A stretch of 64,000 bases of DNA from NCBI RefSeq assembly GCF_965363235.1, contig NC_134846.1:57029121-57093120 (forward strand), in the 5' to 3' direction. This DNA comes from Mytilus galloprovincialis. Lineage: Eukaryota > Mollusca > Bivalvia > Mytilida > Mytilidae. Below, one piece after another: positions 38,101 through 49,400 of this stretch (its first letter is position 1; every line of letters starts with the position of its first letter). Under the pieces are notes generated by a model, which was not told the DNA's origin, did not search any database, and saw nothing but the letters and a program-made list of their open reading frames with translations. The position numbers and the translations under genes are program-made.

Positions 38101-41100
38101 TGACTCAACGAAGGTCTGGTTCACCAAAAGGATTTGAAAAATATGGCTGTGCTTACACCACAAAATTTATTCTGAAATACATGCCTATTTAACTGGAAAA
38201 GATTAAGACATATTGAGGGAACTTTACTTTCTTTTTCCAATGAGACGTAAAATAAAAAAACATACATTTAACCAACATTTATAAATTGTAACAAGAAAGA
38301 TTTGTTTCTTTTTTAGGTGTTCACATCGGTCGTGAGAAATTACTCACCCTGATAACAGAAAAATATTACTGGCAGGGAATATGTATCAAGATTCGAGAAT
38401 TCCTCAGAGCATGCAAAGAATGCCACCAAAAGGTAGAGGCACAAGTTACAAAGAAGAAACTCATGGAAGATACCATACAAACAGAGGGATATGTTGCTGT
38501 AAAGATTGAGGATGATCAGGATTATGAAGAAGTAATGGAAACAGAAGATTTATCTGGTGTATCATTGAGTGATATTTGGACATCATCTGAACAGCAGTTA
38601 TTACAGTTACAGTCTCAGCATTTCTGGGATATTGTACGTAAATGAAAACTAATTTGTTAGTTAAGGTGGTACCTAACACCTTAACTAAAATTAGTTTGTC
38701 TGGTTTACTTTTCATAAAATTTTGACAAGACCTTGACTTTGACTAGACACATTATCAGAAAAAAATGGTTGGATAAATAGCAGTTTGACTATCACAATTT
38801 TGATCATTGAAAAGCTTAATATTTCATTAACAATACAATGTCATTAAAACGTTTAGCTGATTTTACAGAGTTATCTCCCTGTAGTTTTAGGTACCACTTT
38901 AAATAAAATAAAAATCTGTGGATTTTAACAAATCATTTGTTGAAAAACATAGAATAGTCTAGACATGCTAGACTATGTCTCCTTTTGGCTTAAAACTAAT
39001 TTCAGTTAACTGTGTATTTTCATGATGTGAACAAGATAAACAAATTTTTATAATTTAATTTGGCCATGTTGGTTGAAATATATAGTAAATTTCTGGACAA
39101 AAATTAATGCCTGTGGTTTTTTTCATCAGAAATCAAGAACACTTGACAACAAAAATATAACCAACCTGTAACAATTCGGTTTCTATTGTTACCATGTTTT
39201 TTTTTTTTAAAAACAACCAAAATAATGATGTCACAATAACTTTTTGAAAACAAACCCATATATTAATATGAAACATATACATGTAGCATGGTCTTTTAGG
39301 TGATGCATACTTATCAATTGCATAACTCTGTATAATGAACAGGTTCAAGAAAAAAATGCAGTTTAAGAAAAAAAATAAGATGAACACCCACCCATATAAC
39401 AATACATGCACAGGGTTAGATAAGCCAATAAAAAAAGAACATGAAAATTTAATGAAAATCAAAGCATGTTGAAGTTGTTGGAAATGTGATAGAAATACAT
39501 ATATCTGGCAGAGAAAGTGAACATCCAGTCATATTAAAGCTCTTGTAATTTAATTAAAAGTGATAATACAAGATTTCACATTTGTTAACCGTTGAAAAGG
39601 TTTTTTTTAAGTGTTATTTTTTTTTATATTGAAAACAGAATAAAAAATCCATAAAATCATTTTATTCTATAGTTTATTAATTCTTATTCATTGAACAGGT
39701 TGAAGTAAAGATGTTAGGACCATATCTTTGTAATGGAAGAAAGAAGCATGTTATGGTATTTATGGATGTATTTTCCTTATGGCCAGAGGCAGCTATTGTG
39801 GAAACCATGTCATCCACTGTTGTAACACATGTTCTCATCAACCTCATATGTAGGTAAGAGACTGAGATAAATAAACTCATCATAGTGGAAACCATGTCAT
39901 CCACTGTTGTAACACATGTTCTCATCAACCTCATTTGTAGGTAAGAGACTGAGATAAATAAACTCATCATAGATACCAAGACCACAAGTTTGTACACCAC
40001 ACACACATATCATCTATAAGAGACTCATCAGAAACGCTTGATTAAAAAAATAATTAAAAAAGCCAAATAAATTATGAGGTTGAAGAACATTGAGGACCCA
40101 AAATTCCAAAAGATTTTGTCAAATACAGCTAAGACAATCTGTGTTTGGGGTAGAAGTAATAAGAGAAAAAGAAATTATTTTTGAACTTGCCTGGATGTAT
40201 GAACTAGTTGACCCTTGCCATGATGGCCTATCATTATTTGCCTGTTTGACAACTTTATATTTTCAATCTATTATTAGGTCTTCAGAATATTTTCCTCTGC
40301 AAATACCTTTTAAGTGTTTAATATCAATATTGCATAGGATGACTCTCCTAGTCAATAAATATGGCTTCCATTAATTTAAATAGAATACAGGGGACTAAAA
40401 AAGACAAAACATTATTCTTTATGCTGATTATACTTAAGCAATACCCATACCATATAGTCAGCCTTTAAATTCCCTGATATGAAAAAATGTAAAACAATAC
40501 AAATAAAATTAAAAACGACCCATTTTATTTATGAACAGATTTGGAGTAATGAATAAGTTGTTGATGGGAGCTGGTCAAACAGATACAAATGTATTTATGT
40601 TACCTAGGACAGATATTCTTCTAGCTTCTGACATTGATATTAAGATACTGCACACTACCACTCCACAAACAGGTAATATAAAAGTAATGTTGACTCAGTG
40701 GGATAGGTAGAATATAAGAAAAACAAGAATTCAAACATTTAATATGTACCGGTATGCACTTTTAAATAAGATACTGCAGGGATTAGAAGAATATAAGTTG
40801 AAGAACAGTTTGGATAGGCAACACATTTCTTAGTCATAGACATATCTACAAGTAAACAGACACTGTATAAGCATAGGGTTAGGGGGGAATTTTAGTTTGA
40901 AGCAGATTTCCTAATATCGGTACTAGATATGTACTTTTTGTAATGTTGATAAACAAGAATCTATATTTTTCTAACACTCTGAGGAAATTTAAATAAGTTC
41001 TACTTCTTGATGTAATAAAATAAATCAAATATTTGAAATTGTTCATCTTTTCACAATAGCTTTCCTACTTTCAGCTGAAGCATGGTATGAAATAGAAGAA

Positions 41101-42608
41101 ACAATGAATCAGTTTGTTGCCAATAATTCTGACTGGACAAATTGTCTCCCCTTTGCTCTACTGCCACACAGAATATCTCGTGGAAGACATACTGAATACT
41201 CTCCAGCTTATCTTACATATGGCAGGTAAGGGGATATTAAAAAATAATTTTGACATCAGTAACATACTGAGAGTCCTGCTGTATTGTTACTTAAGGAACA
41301 CCTGCCAACCTTTTGTACAAAACAGTACGTCATGAATGCAATTTACATTTCATATTTTGTTCACCTTTATAAACATTCTGTTATCCAAGTTTTGCTATCA
41401 ACTTGATAATTACATTAAATGGCAAAGTGCTGTTCCTAGAAAGTATTACTCTTAATTAGATTCACATACATCAATTCTATATAAAGATGTTAAATGATTT
41501 AGACATCTATTAAGTTTGTTTGTTAAAATCTTATAAAATGAAGTTGATATAATCGTCTTTATATAAAGATATTTATATAACTTAGAAAATACTTTTGTAA
41601 AAATACCAACTGTTATATTATAGTTTACTATTAAACATCTAATTATACGTCAGAGTGACCAAGTGCTGTAAGAAGTTCATATACAGTTACCACCAATCTT
41701 TCAACATGGATATTGTGAGTTCAAACCTGCTTGTGACAGTTGTGTTCAACTATTTAAACTGACTAAAATTAACAGTTTTAAAAATACCTACTGAAGGTCA
41801 TGGTAGTCTTCAGGGGAACACCAGCTTCTTGGCTGCGACATTATTATAGCCAATAGTGGTGAAAGTGCTGTTAAAATACCAACAATCAATTATTTAAATG
41901 ACAAGTGACAAAAACATTACATAGGATTGATTTTACTAAATAGCCACATTAACTGCAAAAGGTTATGCTAAATAATTGTTGAATTGAATGAATAATCTAA
42001 ATGTATTTTGACCTTGTAGAGAATTGAATCTTCCATCGCTACTGACACATCAACCCACAGCAGAATACCTTCAAACAAGTGATGGATATATCCCTATTGA
42101 CAAAAAGTTACAAACTTTAAGTTCATTAATGACTGTTTACAAAGGATATTGTGGAGATGATAATGTTTCTCAAGATTCTGATATATTCAAAGGTCCGTCT
42201 ATGAATATGCCTGGAAGAAAGATTCCATTGGGTTCTGCTAAAACAATGACTGCATCTAGTAGTTTAAGTAGTCAAGAAGTGTCAACATCAACTTCTGCTC
42301 AGATATGTCATGAAGGTATAGAAACATCTGGGATGTCTGATGAAGATGATATAAACACTGACAGCAAAAATGTCAAACCAAAAGGAGAAATAAAAGAGGA
42401 ACAGGAAACTTCAGTGAATACTCCCCTAAGAAGGAAAAGGTGGTCAAAAACTCACAGAACGAGTATGGATAATAGCAGTAATAATACTGATGATCTTAGC
42501 ATAGAGGAAATACAGAGCTATGAAAAACTTCTAAAAGTTGATGAAAATAGCAATGCTGATAGATTGATGGTATTAAATGTTTTAAAAAACAAATATTCTC
42601 GGTCATAA
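35141..42608 (+). CDS. Gene A: GIN1-like domesticated integrase, 6 exons, 543 aa
   Basis: Exons: 35141-35426, 38317-38633, 39699-39853, 40539-40672, 41075-41225, 42020-42608; GT/AG sites, total 1632 nt, frame intact. N-terminal GIN1-type domain (about 12-93, with YLKYEAYPP and KRNIRKRAK); HHCC module (H-x6-H, YYWQG, CKEC) around 88-135; acidic spacer; integrase core about 202-352 with GPYLCNGRKK, first Asp D224 (VFMDVFSLWPEA), an HTTTPQT block, a retained Glu near 303 and the closing YLTYGRELNLPS. The SDxG motif with the second Asp is replaced by MGAGQ, so the catalytic triad is broken. The tail (350-543) is Ser/Asp/Glu-rich with a basic patch (RRKRWSKTHR). No zinc fingers. Length is close to vertebrate GIN1 (about 520 aa, from memory). 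A DNA- or chromatin-binding role is likely; the partner is unknown. Confidence 0.85.
35480..35762. mobile_element. PIF/Harbinger-like MITE 2 (283 bp)
   Basis: The same family as 28948-29231 in opposite orientation: TIR GGGAGCTACCATTTGATTTT, duplication TAA at 35477-35479 and 35763-35765. It lies in gene A intron 1, 53 bp after the donor. Transcribed through, it would form a long hairpin. Confidence 0.85.
36403..37446. mobile_element. 1.04-kb element with ~175-bp TIRs rich in GTAACAATAA
   Basis: 36403-36577 is mirrored at 37271-37446. Ends are GGCACTGGCTACGGTTACAT and its inverse. Within each TIR, TGTAACAATAA and its inverse recur, including a perfect internal palindrome (tgtaacaataata / tattattgttaca). 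A TTTTGTA-like sequence flanks both sides, so a 6-7 bp duplication is possible. The core (about 36580-37260) is AT-rich with no transposase. In gene A intron 1. Confidence 0.7.
39799..39972 (+). repeat. 87-bp tandem duplication across gene A exon 3 donor
   Basis: Units 39799-39885 and 39886-39972 differ at one visible base (cctcatAtgtag versus cctcatTtgtag). Each has the last 55 nt of exon 3, its donor (TAG|GTAAGAG) and 32 nt of intron. The junction creates an AG just before unit 2. Fifty-five nt is not a multiple of three, so including unit 2 as an extra exon would shift the frame. Confidence 0.9.
41645..41895 (+). repeat. Diverged tRNA-type SINE in gene A intron 5
   Basis: Has a B-box-like gtgagttcaaacctg and a tail 'tagtggtgaaagtgctgtta', parallel to the SINE at 19275-19536 but more degraded. 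Confidence 0.5.
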
Positions 42609-43044
42609 ATTAAAGAGTGCAATGGAAAAATCAATGGTTTCTTAAACATGATTTAAGTAAAATTAACGTAAAAATGAAAGTGAAATATGAATATGTTATT
42701 TCTAAGGTAGTTAAAAAGACACTTATTGATATTTTGCATAGCATCGCATGATGTTTAAACAGCTGGCCAATTTCTGACTAAAATGTCCAGTTTGAAAATG
42801 TTAAGTGATTACTTGAAAAGATTCATGCTACTCTCCGATTTTCGACACATATGTTTACTTTCGTAATAGATAGCTATGTTGAGTTGGAACTGTTGTAACA
42901 TAAATTTAAACAATGATGCATATTTTATGACAGAATTGTACAAGTTTTATTCAATAAATATTTTTTTTTTAAACAGTAATGTTTCTTCTAACCGTGGGTT
43001 TCTATTGTTGGGCGCCAATGTAACCAGAAAGCATGAATTTCATT

Positions 43045-43135
43045 ACAAAATTGCTCGTCTCCACCGGGACTAGAAGGCTGGACCTCTGTGTTACAAGGCA
43101 GCGTGTTAACCGACTGAGCTAAAGAAGTACTTCCT
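43045..43135 (-). repeat. tRNA-Thr-like sequence (SINE head or pseudogene)
   Basis: On the minus strand: tttagctcagtcggttaaca (D-arm/A-box), then gctgccttgtaacacagagg (anticodon loop CTTGTAA, anticodon TGT), then gtcccggtggagacgagc. The T-arm is degenerate and the acceptor stem does not pair, so it is not a functional tRNA. The downstream 'gaaattcatgctttctggtt' looks like a repeat body. Confidence 0.55.
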
Positions 43136-43283
43136 TAGCTCAACTGCTTACGGCTGACTAAGTATCTACTAAGTTTTCTAATCAAAGCAATGCCGTCACA
43201 AATTCATAAAAGAAATGTAAACATGTAGGTAATGTAAAAATGTTAAGTACTATAAAAAAAGAAAACAAAAACACATATATTCG

Positions 43284-43336
43284 ATGTAAACATGAATTAT
43301 GTAAACATGAATTATGTAAACATGAATTATGTAAAC
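43284..43336 (+). repeat. Short tandem repeat, 15-bp unit
   Basis: atgtaaacatgaatt is repeated three to four times just upstream of the first clear exon of gene C. Confidence 0.8.
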
Positions 43337-43426
43337 AAATGTCTTCATTTAGTATGAAAAATGAGGCTCTCTAACCAACATACATTAGTGGTCAGATAAT
43401 TTAAATTTGAATATTCTTTATTTTAG

Positions 43427-46400
43427 GTGTCAGGAGAAGTTGATGCATATTATGACGATGTGATATTGTATCTAAAACATAAGAGATACGGGGTAGGTGT
43501 TGTAAATGATCATATGAAGAGGAATATAAGAAAGATGTCTGAGAGTCATTACTTAGAGGGGGATATGCTGTACCACAAATGGAAGACCACTAGCAGGGTT
43601 ATACCACTCAGATTTGATGAAAGATATTATATTATGGAAAATTACCATATTGACAACAAAGGTATGAGAGATATTATATTCGTCTTCATGTTTAAATATT
43701 AATGTATTTCTTACAATAAAAGTAACTATATATGTTCTAAAGAAAAAAGCAATAAAAAAAAATCACGTTTTTTGACTTTCATCTTTTTAATAAGTTTTTT
43801 TTGTACTTATCAGTGGGTTTATTTTCATATATAAATTTTTAAAGGTGGTGCAATATTGCAACTAGCCTGCTCATTAACTGGTCATCTAGTAAATGTTTTT
43901 CACTTTTCTAAGTATTAGGCCAAAAAAATTATATGCATTTTTCCTTTTTTTTGATCGACATCAGGGGTGTGGAAATATTTGTTGTGGGCACTTGTCCCCG
44001 GGCAAGTGAAACCTAAAATTTTACTTGTCCGCAAAAAATTTACTTGCCCTGATTATCCCAATAAATATTGAATAAAATTGAGAATGGTAATGGGGAATGT
44101 GTCAAAGAGACAACAACCCGTATTGTATTTCTTGTTAGCTAATATATGATTCTTAATTAGCACTGTTGTGCATCACAAATGAAATATATTTGTTTATATG
44201 TGTAAAAAAATAGGAAAGTAGGAAATTGGTTGACATCAATGGGACAGAAACCTAACAGCAAACCAACCGATGAAATGACATGTAAACATGGTAAAGGACA
44301 ATTTTGCAGCAGTTTTTGAATAAAAATTGTAGCTAGTAGGTACATATACTAAATTTGAGGACAGTGATTGAAGAAATGTAAACTAAATAATAGATAAACT
44401 ATTGATTTTGTGGCGTTTCTCTCAACTGACACACTTGGTTTTTTCTTGATTATTTAGTATTGTCTTGATGGGCAATTAAAGCGTCCCTTTTATTTTCCAC
44501 TTTGACAACAAATAATGTTGACCTTTCATCTATAAATAAGACTTCATCTATAAATAAGACAAAAACTTAATTTATTTTTCGAATTTCCATAGATAGCCAG
44601 GGGCAATTTGATATCCACGATGTCTGAAATTCTCGCTTCCGTTTTTGTTTTTAAATACTGTGTCCTCCATTTGCATTTAAGGTTTTGTACTCGACTCATG
44701 ACTCTTTTTGTCTTGCTTGCCCACTTTTTATTAAGAATTTATCAATCTGAAGGTTACAATACACCATTAGATTTTATGGGCGCAGCCATTTTATGAGCAT
44801 AACATGGTATTCAGAATTAAGAGTATGACTTATCCTGATTGGTCGATATGTGCGCCCGTTGTTTTTTATTATTAGAGACTTCGTGCACTCTGCTTTATAC
44901 AAAAGGCAAAATAAAAATTATTCGGTAGCCCTAAAGGCACTGAGATGACTTTTCAACGCTAGGACAAGACACGTATTTTTAAGGGCAAAATTGATAGGCA
45001 TGGGAGATAAGTACAAAATACGCTAAGAAAAGCAACGCGAACCTATATTTTTTGGACCAAAAAATACTGTCATAATAACTTTTCTTTGATTCTAGCAAGG
45101 TTTCGTTAAGAAAATCAACTTTCTAAAGTCTGTATCTCGAAAAAGGCTACCATTGTCGCCTATGGGGAAATTAATTGTTTATTTCAATCTGAATCTCGAT
45201 ACAAAATTTAAAGAAATGACACTTCCGGTAAATGATGGATAAAACCTAATCGACGATCCCGGGTCAATTGACAAAGCCAATGCAATGTTACGCGACTCGG
45301 GTTCGTATACTTATTTTTATTTATTTTGGTAATCGATCTATTTCCGGTATCATGTAATAGAAATAAATTGACGAGAACTTTAGTCAGCTGCAATATTTAT
45401 CGCCATGAACATTGATGTTTTTACTTGCTGAACATTGGTTTCTTTTACATAAATTAAACATCTTTATACGTTTTGAAATTAATTTTATGTTTTTGTTGGA
45501 TTTGAACTTTGTCTTGTATATTTTTATGCAGTTAAGCTGCATTATGCGAGCACCCTAGATTTGTGTTCTACCCAATAAATCCTGAAATACTTGCCATTGT
45601 TATTATCTAGCTTGTTACTATGTTATATATAACTAATTGAACACTTTTTTAATACTTTTTATTCTGGATTACAAAAAAAAGTGACCAGAAAAACCTTAAA
45701 TGATCGTCGATTTATCCAAAAGTTTTAAAGTTACACATAGGAAGTAGTGCTTATTAAGAATCCTTGTGTAGTTCATTATGACTTGTGCTTTTAGCTAAGA
45801 TGTCAAAGAACAATTGTATGAAATATTTAATCGCCGAAAATCTCTTAAGACAAGCAGTTTAGATTTCCCAAATGACAAAAGTCGTAGGAATATTGTTTGT
45901 CATCAATACGTAGTACAACTACGTCAGTAGTCTATTATATAATAAGGTCAACTGTTCATGCTGTTGGCGGCAATTTCAAATTAGAAAAAGAAATTTTCGT
46001 AGCTTTTCAATTTGGAGGCAGGTGTGCAAATTAGCGGTGGTCCGAGGTCCGCGACCTTCCACTTTTGCAAGCGGAATTTCGATTAGGATAGTTGGTTTCT
46101 AGCTACGCCCGACGTAGTCGCTTTACATTTGAAAGAAAATAAGAAATTACTTTGCAAACCTTTTCACCATGTTCACCAAAGTCTCCAATTAAACGAGCTA
46201 AAAACTTATTTTTATCATTATTATTCATGACGGCGATGTTCATTTTGTTCAACCGCTAGCTTTATACAGAAAATCGCCGACAAATATTGTATAAATTCGA
46301 GTAAAATCGTATCTGATTGACAAAAACAACATTGTAAACACATAACAATGGCGGCCGTGAAGACAAAATTTTACAAGTCGGATCCGATTCCGGAAGCGGA

Positions 46401-49400
46401 TAAGGGTAATTCCGGGTTTGACGATCATTTACAAAATAAATCCAAGCAGGTGAAGAAATACATCTATGCATGGTAAATGAATATAAACACTAGTATTGTA
46501 AACCAAAAGATATATGTAAAAGAAAGAAAAAGCAGAAAAATATTTTATTCAGAAACTAAAAATTACTTTTTGATAAATTTTAATTTAAAAATCCAATACA
46601 ACGTGACAGCTGGGAACAGTATATCTAACAATATACATGTTCATGGTCACAGTCTAAATTTTCTTTATAAATGATAAATGATGATAATGCATGTGAGATG
46701 CTTTTAAAGTGTAAACATATTACTGCAATTTCGAGGGGTTATTTGTTTTTTTCTCAATTTTGAAGGGTTAATTAAAGTAGCTGAAAGTTTCATCCTTTAT
46801 TTTCACAAATAATGCAACTAAATTATATATACTTTAATGTAAGTAAATCATATGATATATAGGTGGCATTCTTTGGGCCACTCTACCCCTCCTATTTGAT
46901 AACTTGGAAACGGTCGAGCTCCCCACCCCTAAACCATATGAGGGGCAGATCCAGGATTTTAGGTTAGGAGGGGCGCAAACTTAAATTTTCGCCGAGCAGA
47001 GCGAGGCTAAAAAAAAATTGAGGTAAAATTATCGGAATATTTTTTATTTACAACCCATGCTTTGCAAATTTAAGGGGGGTGCAAGCCCGCAACCCTCCCC
47101 CGTCTGAATCCGCCCCTGCATATATTCAAGTATAGGACAATATAATAAATAAAAAATGAAATATGGGGGAGTCCCTGGAGTTACCCCACCCCCTCCTGTT
47201 TGAGAACTTGGAAACGGTCGAGATCCACACCCCTTAACCATATATATTCATGTTTGTGACAATATGAAAAATCAAATGAAATATAGGAAGAGTCACTAGG
47301 GGTCACCCCACCCCTCCTGTTTTAGAATTTACAAATGGTCGAGGTCCCCATCCCTAAACCATGTATATTAATGTATGGGACAATATAACAAATCAGATGA
47401 AAGATAGGGGAGTCTCTGAGGTCACTGTTCACCCTCCTGTTTGAGAACTTGGAAATGGTCAAGATCCTTACCCCTAAAACATATATACTCATGTATTGGA
47501 CAATATGGCAAAGCAAATGAAATATAAGGGAAGTCCCTGTGGTCATCCCAACCCTCCTGTTTGAGAACTTGGAAACGGTCAAGATCCCCACACCAAAACA
47601 ATATATATTCATGTATGGATCAATATAACTAATTAAATGAAATATAGGGGGAGTCCCTTGGGTCACCCTACCCTTCCTGTTTGAGAACTTGGAAACCAAT
47701 GAGATCCCTACCCCTAAACCATATATATTCATGTATGGGACAATATAACAAATAAAATGAAATGTAGGGGAAGTCCCTAGGGTCACCCTACCCCCAGTGG
47801 TGGATCCAGAAATTTTCATAAGTGGGGCCCACTGACTGACGCTCCAGTCACGCTTCAGTGATTCCCTATATAAGCAACCAAATTTTTTCCCTAAAAGGGG
47901 GGGCCGGGCCCCCTGCCCCCTAAATCCTCTGCCTACCCCTACCTGTTTGAGAACTTGAAAACCGTTGAGATCCGCACCCCTAAATTATATATATTCATAT
48001 GTATGGGACAAAATAACAAATCATTTACATTTACTGGCAAGTCAGTCAGACCTCATCTTTGATCCCTGTTGTAGTGAACATTTGTCTGATTCGTGTCTCA
48101 TAACTTTTGTACTATAGAACACAAACTCAGTTTTCTTTCCAGGGAAACCAGTCCATTCATACTATTACATGTTCATACTAAGTCAAATTGAACTTCTAGC
48201 ACTCAAATAAAACCAAGGTTAACTACCAAGTAGAGCAACTGCAATCATTGGGAACTTGTACCACTGCAGACACACCATAAAAAATATACATTGATATATG
48301 CATTGCTTTTGAAACCTTGATAACATATAAATTATTTGCCTTAATAAATAAATCATTAGATAAACATGAATGTACTATATATGAATGTTTAATGTTGAGG
48401 CAACATTGCCACAGTTTTCATAATTACGGTTGCCTTGGTTTTTGGTTAACTGCCTTCAGCGCTTACAGCGCTTTGATTTTACTTGTCCACGGGCAACCAA
48501 GACAAAAATAATTACTTGTCCGGTTGTTCAAATGTACGAGTCGGGCGAGTCGGGCATAGCATTTCCACACCCCTGGACATTAAGTTTGATAGCTGATCCT
48601 AAAACGTATTATTACCTTTCCAAAAAAATATTTCATGAAAAAGCCTATTGAGTTGTCTTATTTCACTACGAATCCTATTTCCACTAGATTATTCACTCAA
48701 ATTTGTGATGAGTTAAAGCATACAGAGTGAAGAACTTGTCAAGACACTGAAAACTATACACTTATCAACCTGCACACCCAAATACCTGATTAATAAGTGT
48801 AAAACATGATCAAACTTGGAGAAACTTTTCTTGGATAACATATTTCATGGTTTTGCTAAAGTCTGCCTACAATCCTATAAAAAATGTGTACTTTGTTAAA
48901 CAGTTTTTAAATTTGTGATTTATCTAGACCTTCAAAATCCACCAATAATATTCATCCAAGAGATTAAAGTATTTCTCACTATATATTTTGTAACAGGAAG
49001 ACATTTAGGATTCCGACAGATGTATGAGAGACTGAACAAGTTCCACTGGAAGAGTATGGCTGTAGATTGTGAAGCCTATGTTAGGACTTGTGTTACTTGT
49101 AACCAGGCCAAAAGTGTTAACAATGATAGTCTATTTGAGTACTTTTATGATGTTACTGATGTAAGTAAGAACTATATTAATTCTTTTAGGGTTTTATAAA
49201 ACTATATTCAGAAATTATTGGAGTGTTTTTATAAATGCAAAAAAGTGGCAATATCAGGGTTGCAATAATAAAAATTTGCATTCATTATTTTAGTAGGGAT
49301 TTTCCTTAACAAAAGTTAATGATGTAATAAGGTCTTGCATTTTTACCAATAAACTGGGATTTGCAATAACAAATGCACACATTTATGAATTTACAGCAGT

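Larger units (their letters stand above)
43962..48575. mobile_element. 4.6-kb TIR element with 5-bp duplication, enclosing the right inverted-repeat arm
   Basis: Ends CAGGGGTGTGGAAAT and ATTTCCACACCCCTG are perfect inverted 15-mers, flanked by GACAT at 43957-43961 and 48576-48580. Both ends continue with related 'acttgtccgg / gggcaagt' sequence. A hAT-type end with 5-bp duplication is the best guess. No transposase frame is visible. It sits in gene C intron 1 and includes an AATGGGGAAT fragment (44069-44119) and the whole 45520-48480 arm. Confidence 0.65.

Noticed and set aside
43045-43135. Functional tRNA-Thr gene
   Set aside because: The T-arm and acceptor stem do not pair, so it is listed only as a relic.
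43427-43661. GTG at 43427 as the start codon of gene C
   Set aside because: It directly follows a good acceptor (ttctttattttag). Nuclear genes rarely start at GTG, so an upstream exon is more likely.
27229-48480. Idea that the arms make complementary intronic RNAs from genes B and C
   Set aside because: Relative to each transcript both arms have the same orientation, so the two intronic RNAs would be same-sense and would not pair with each other.
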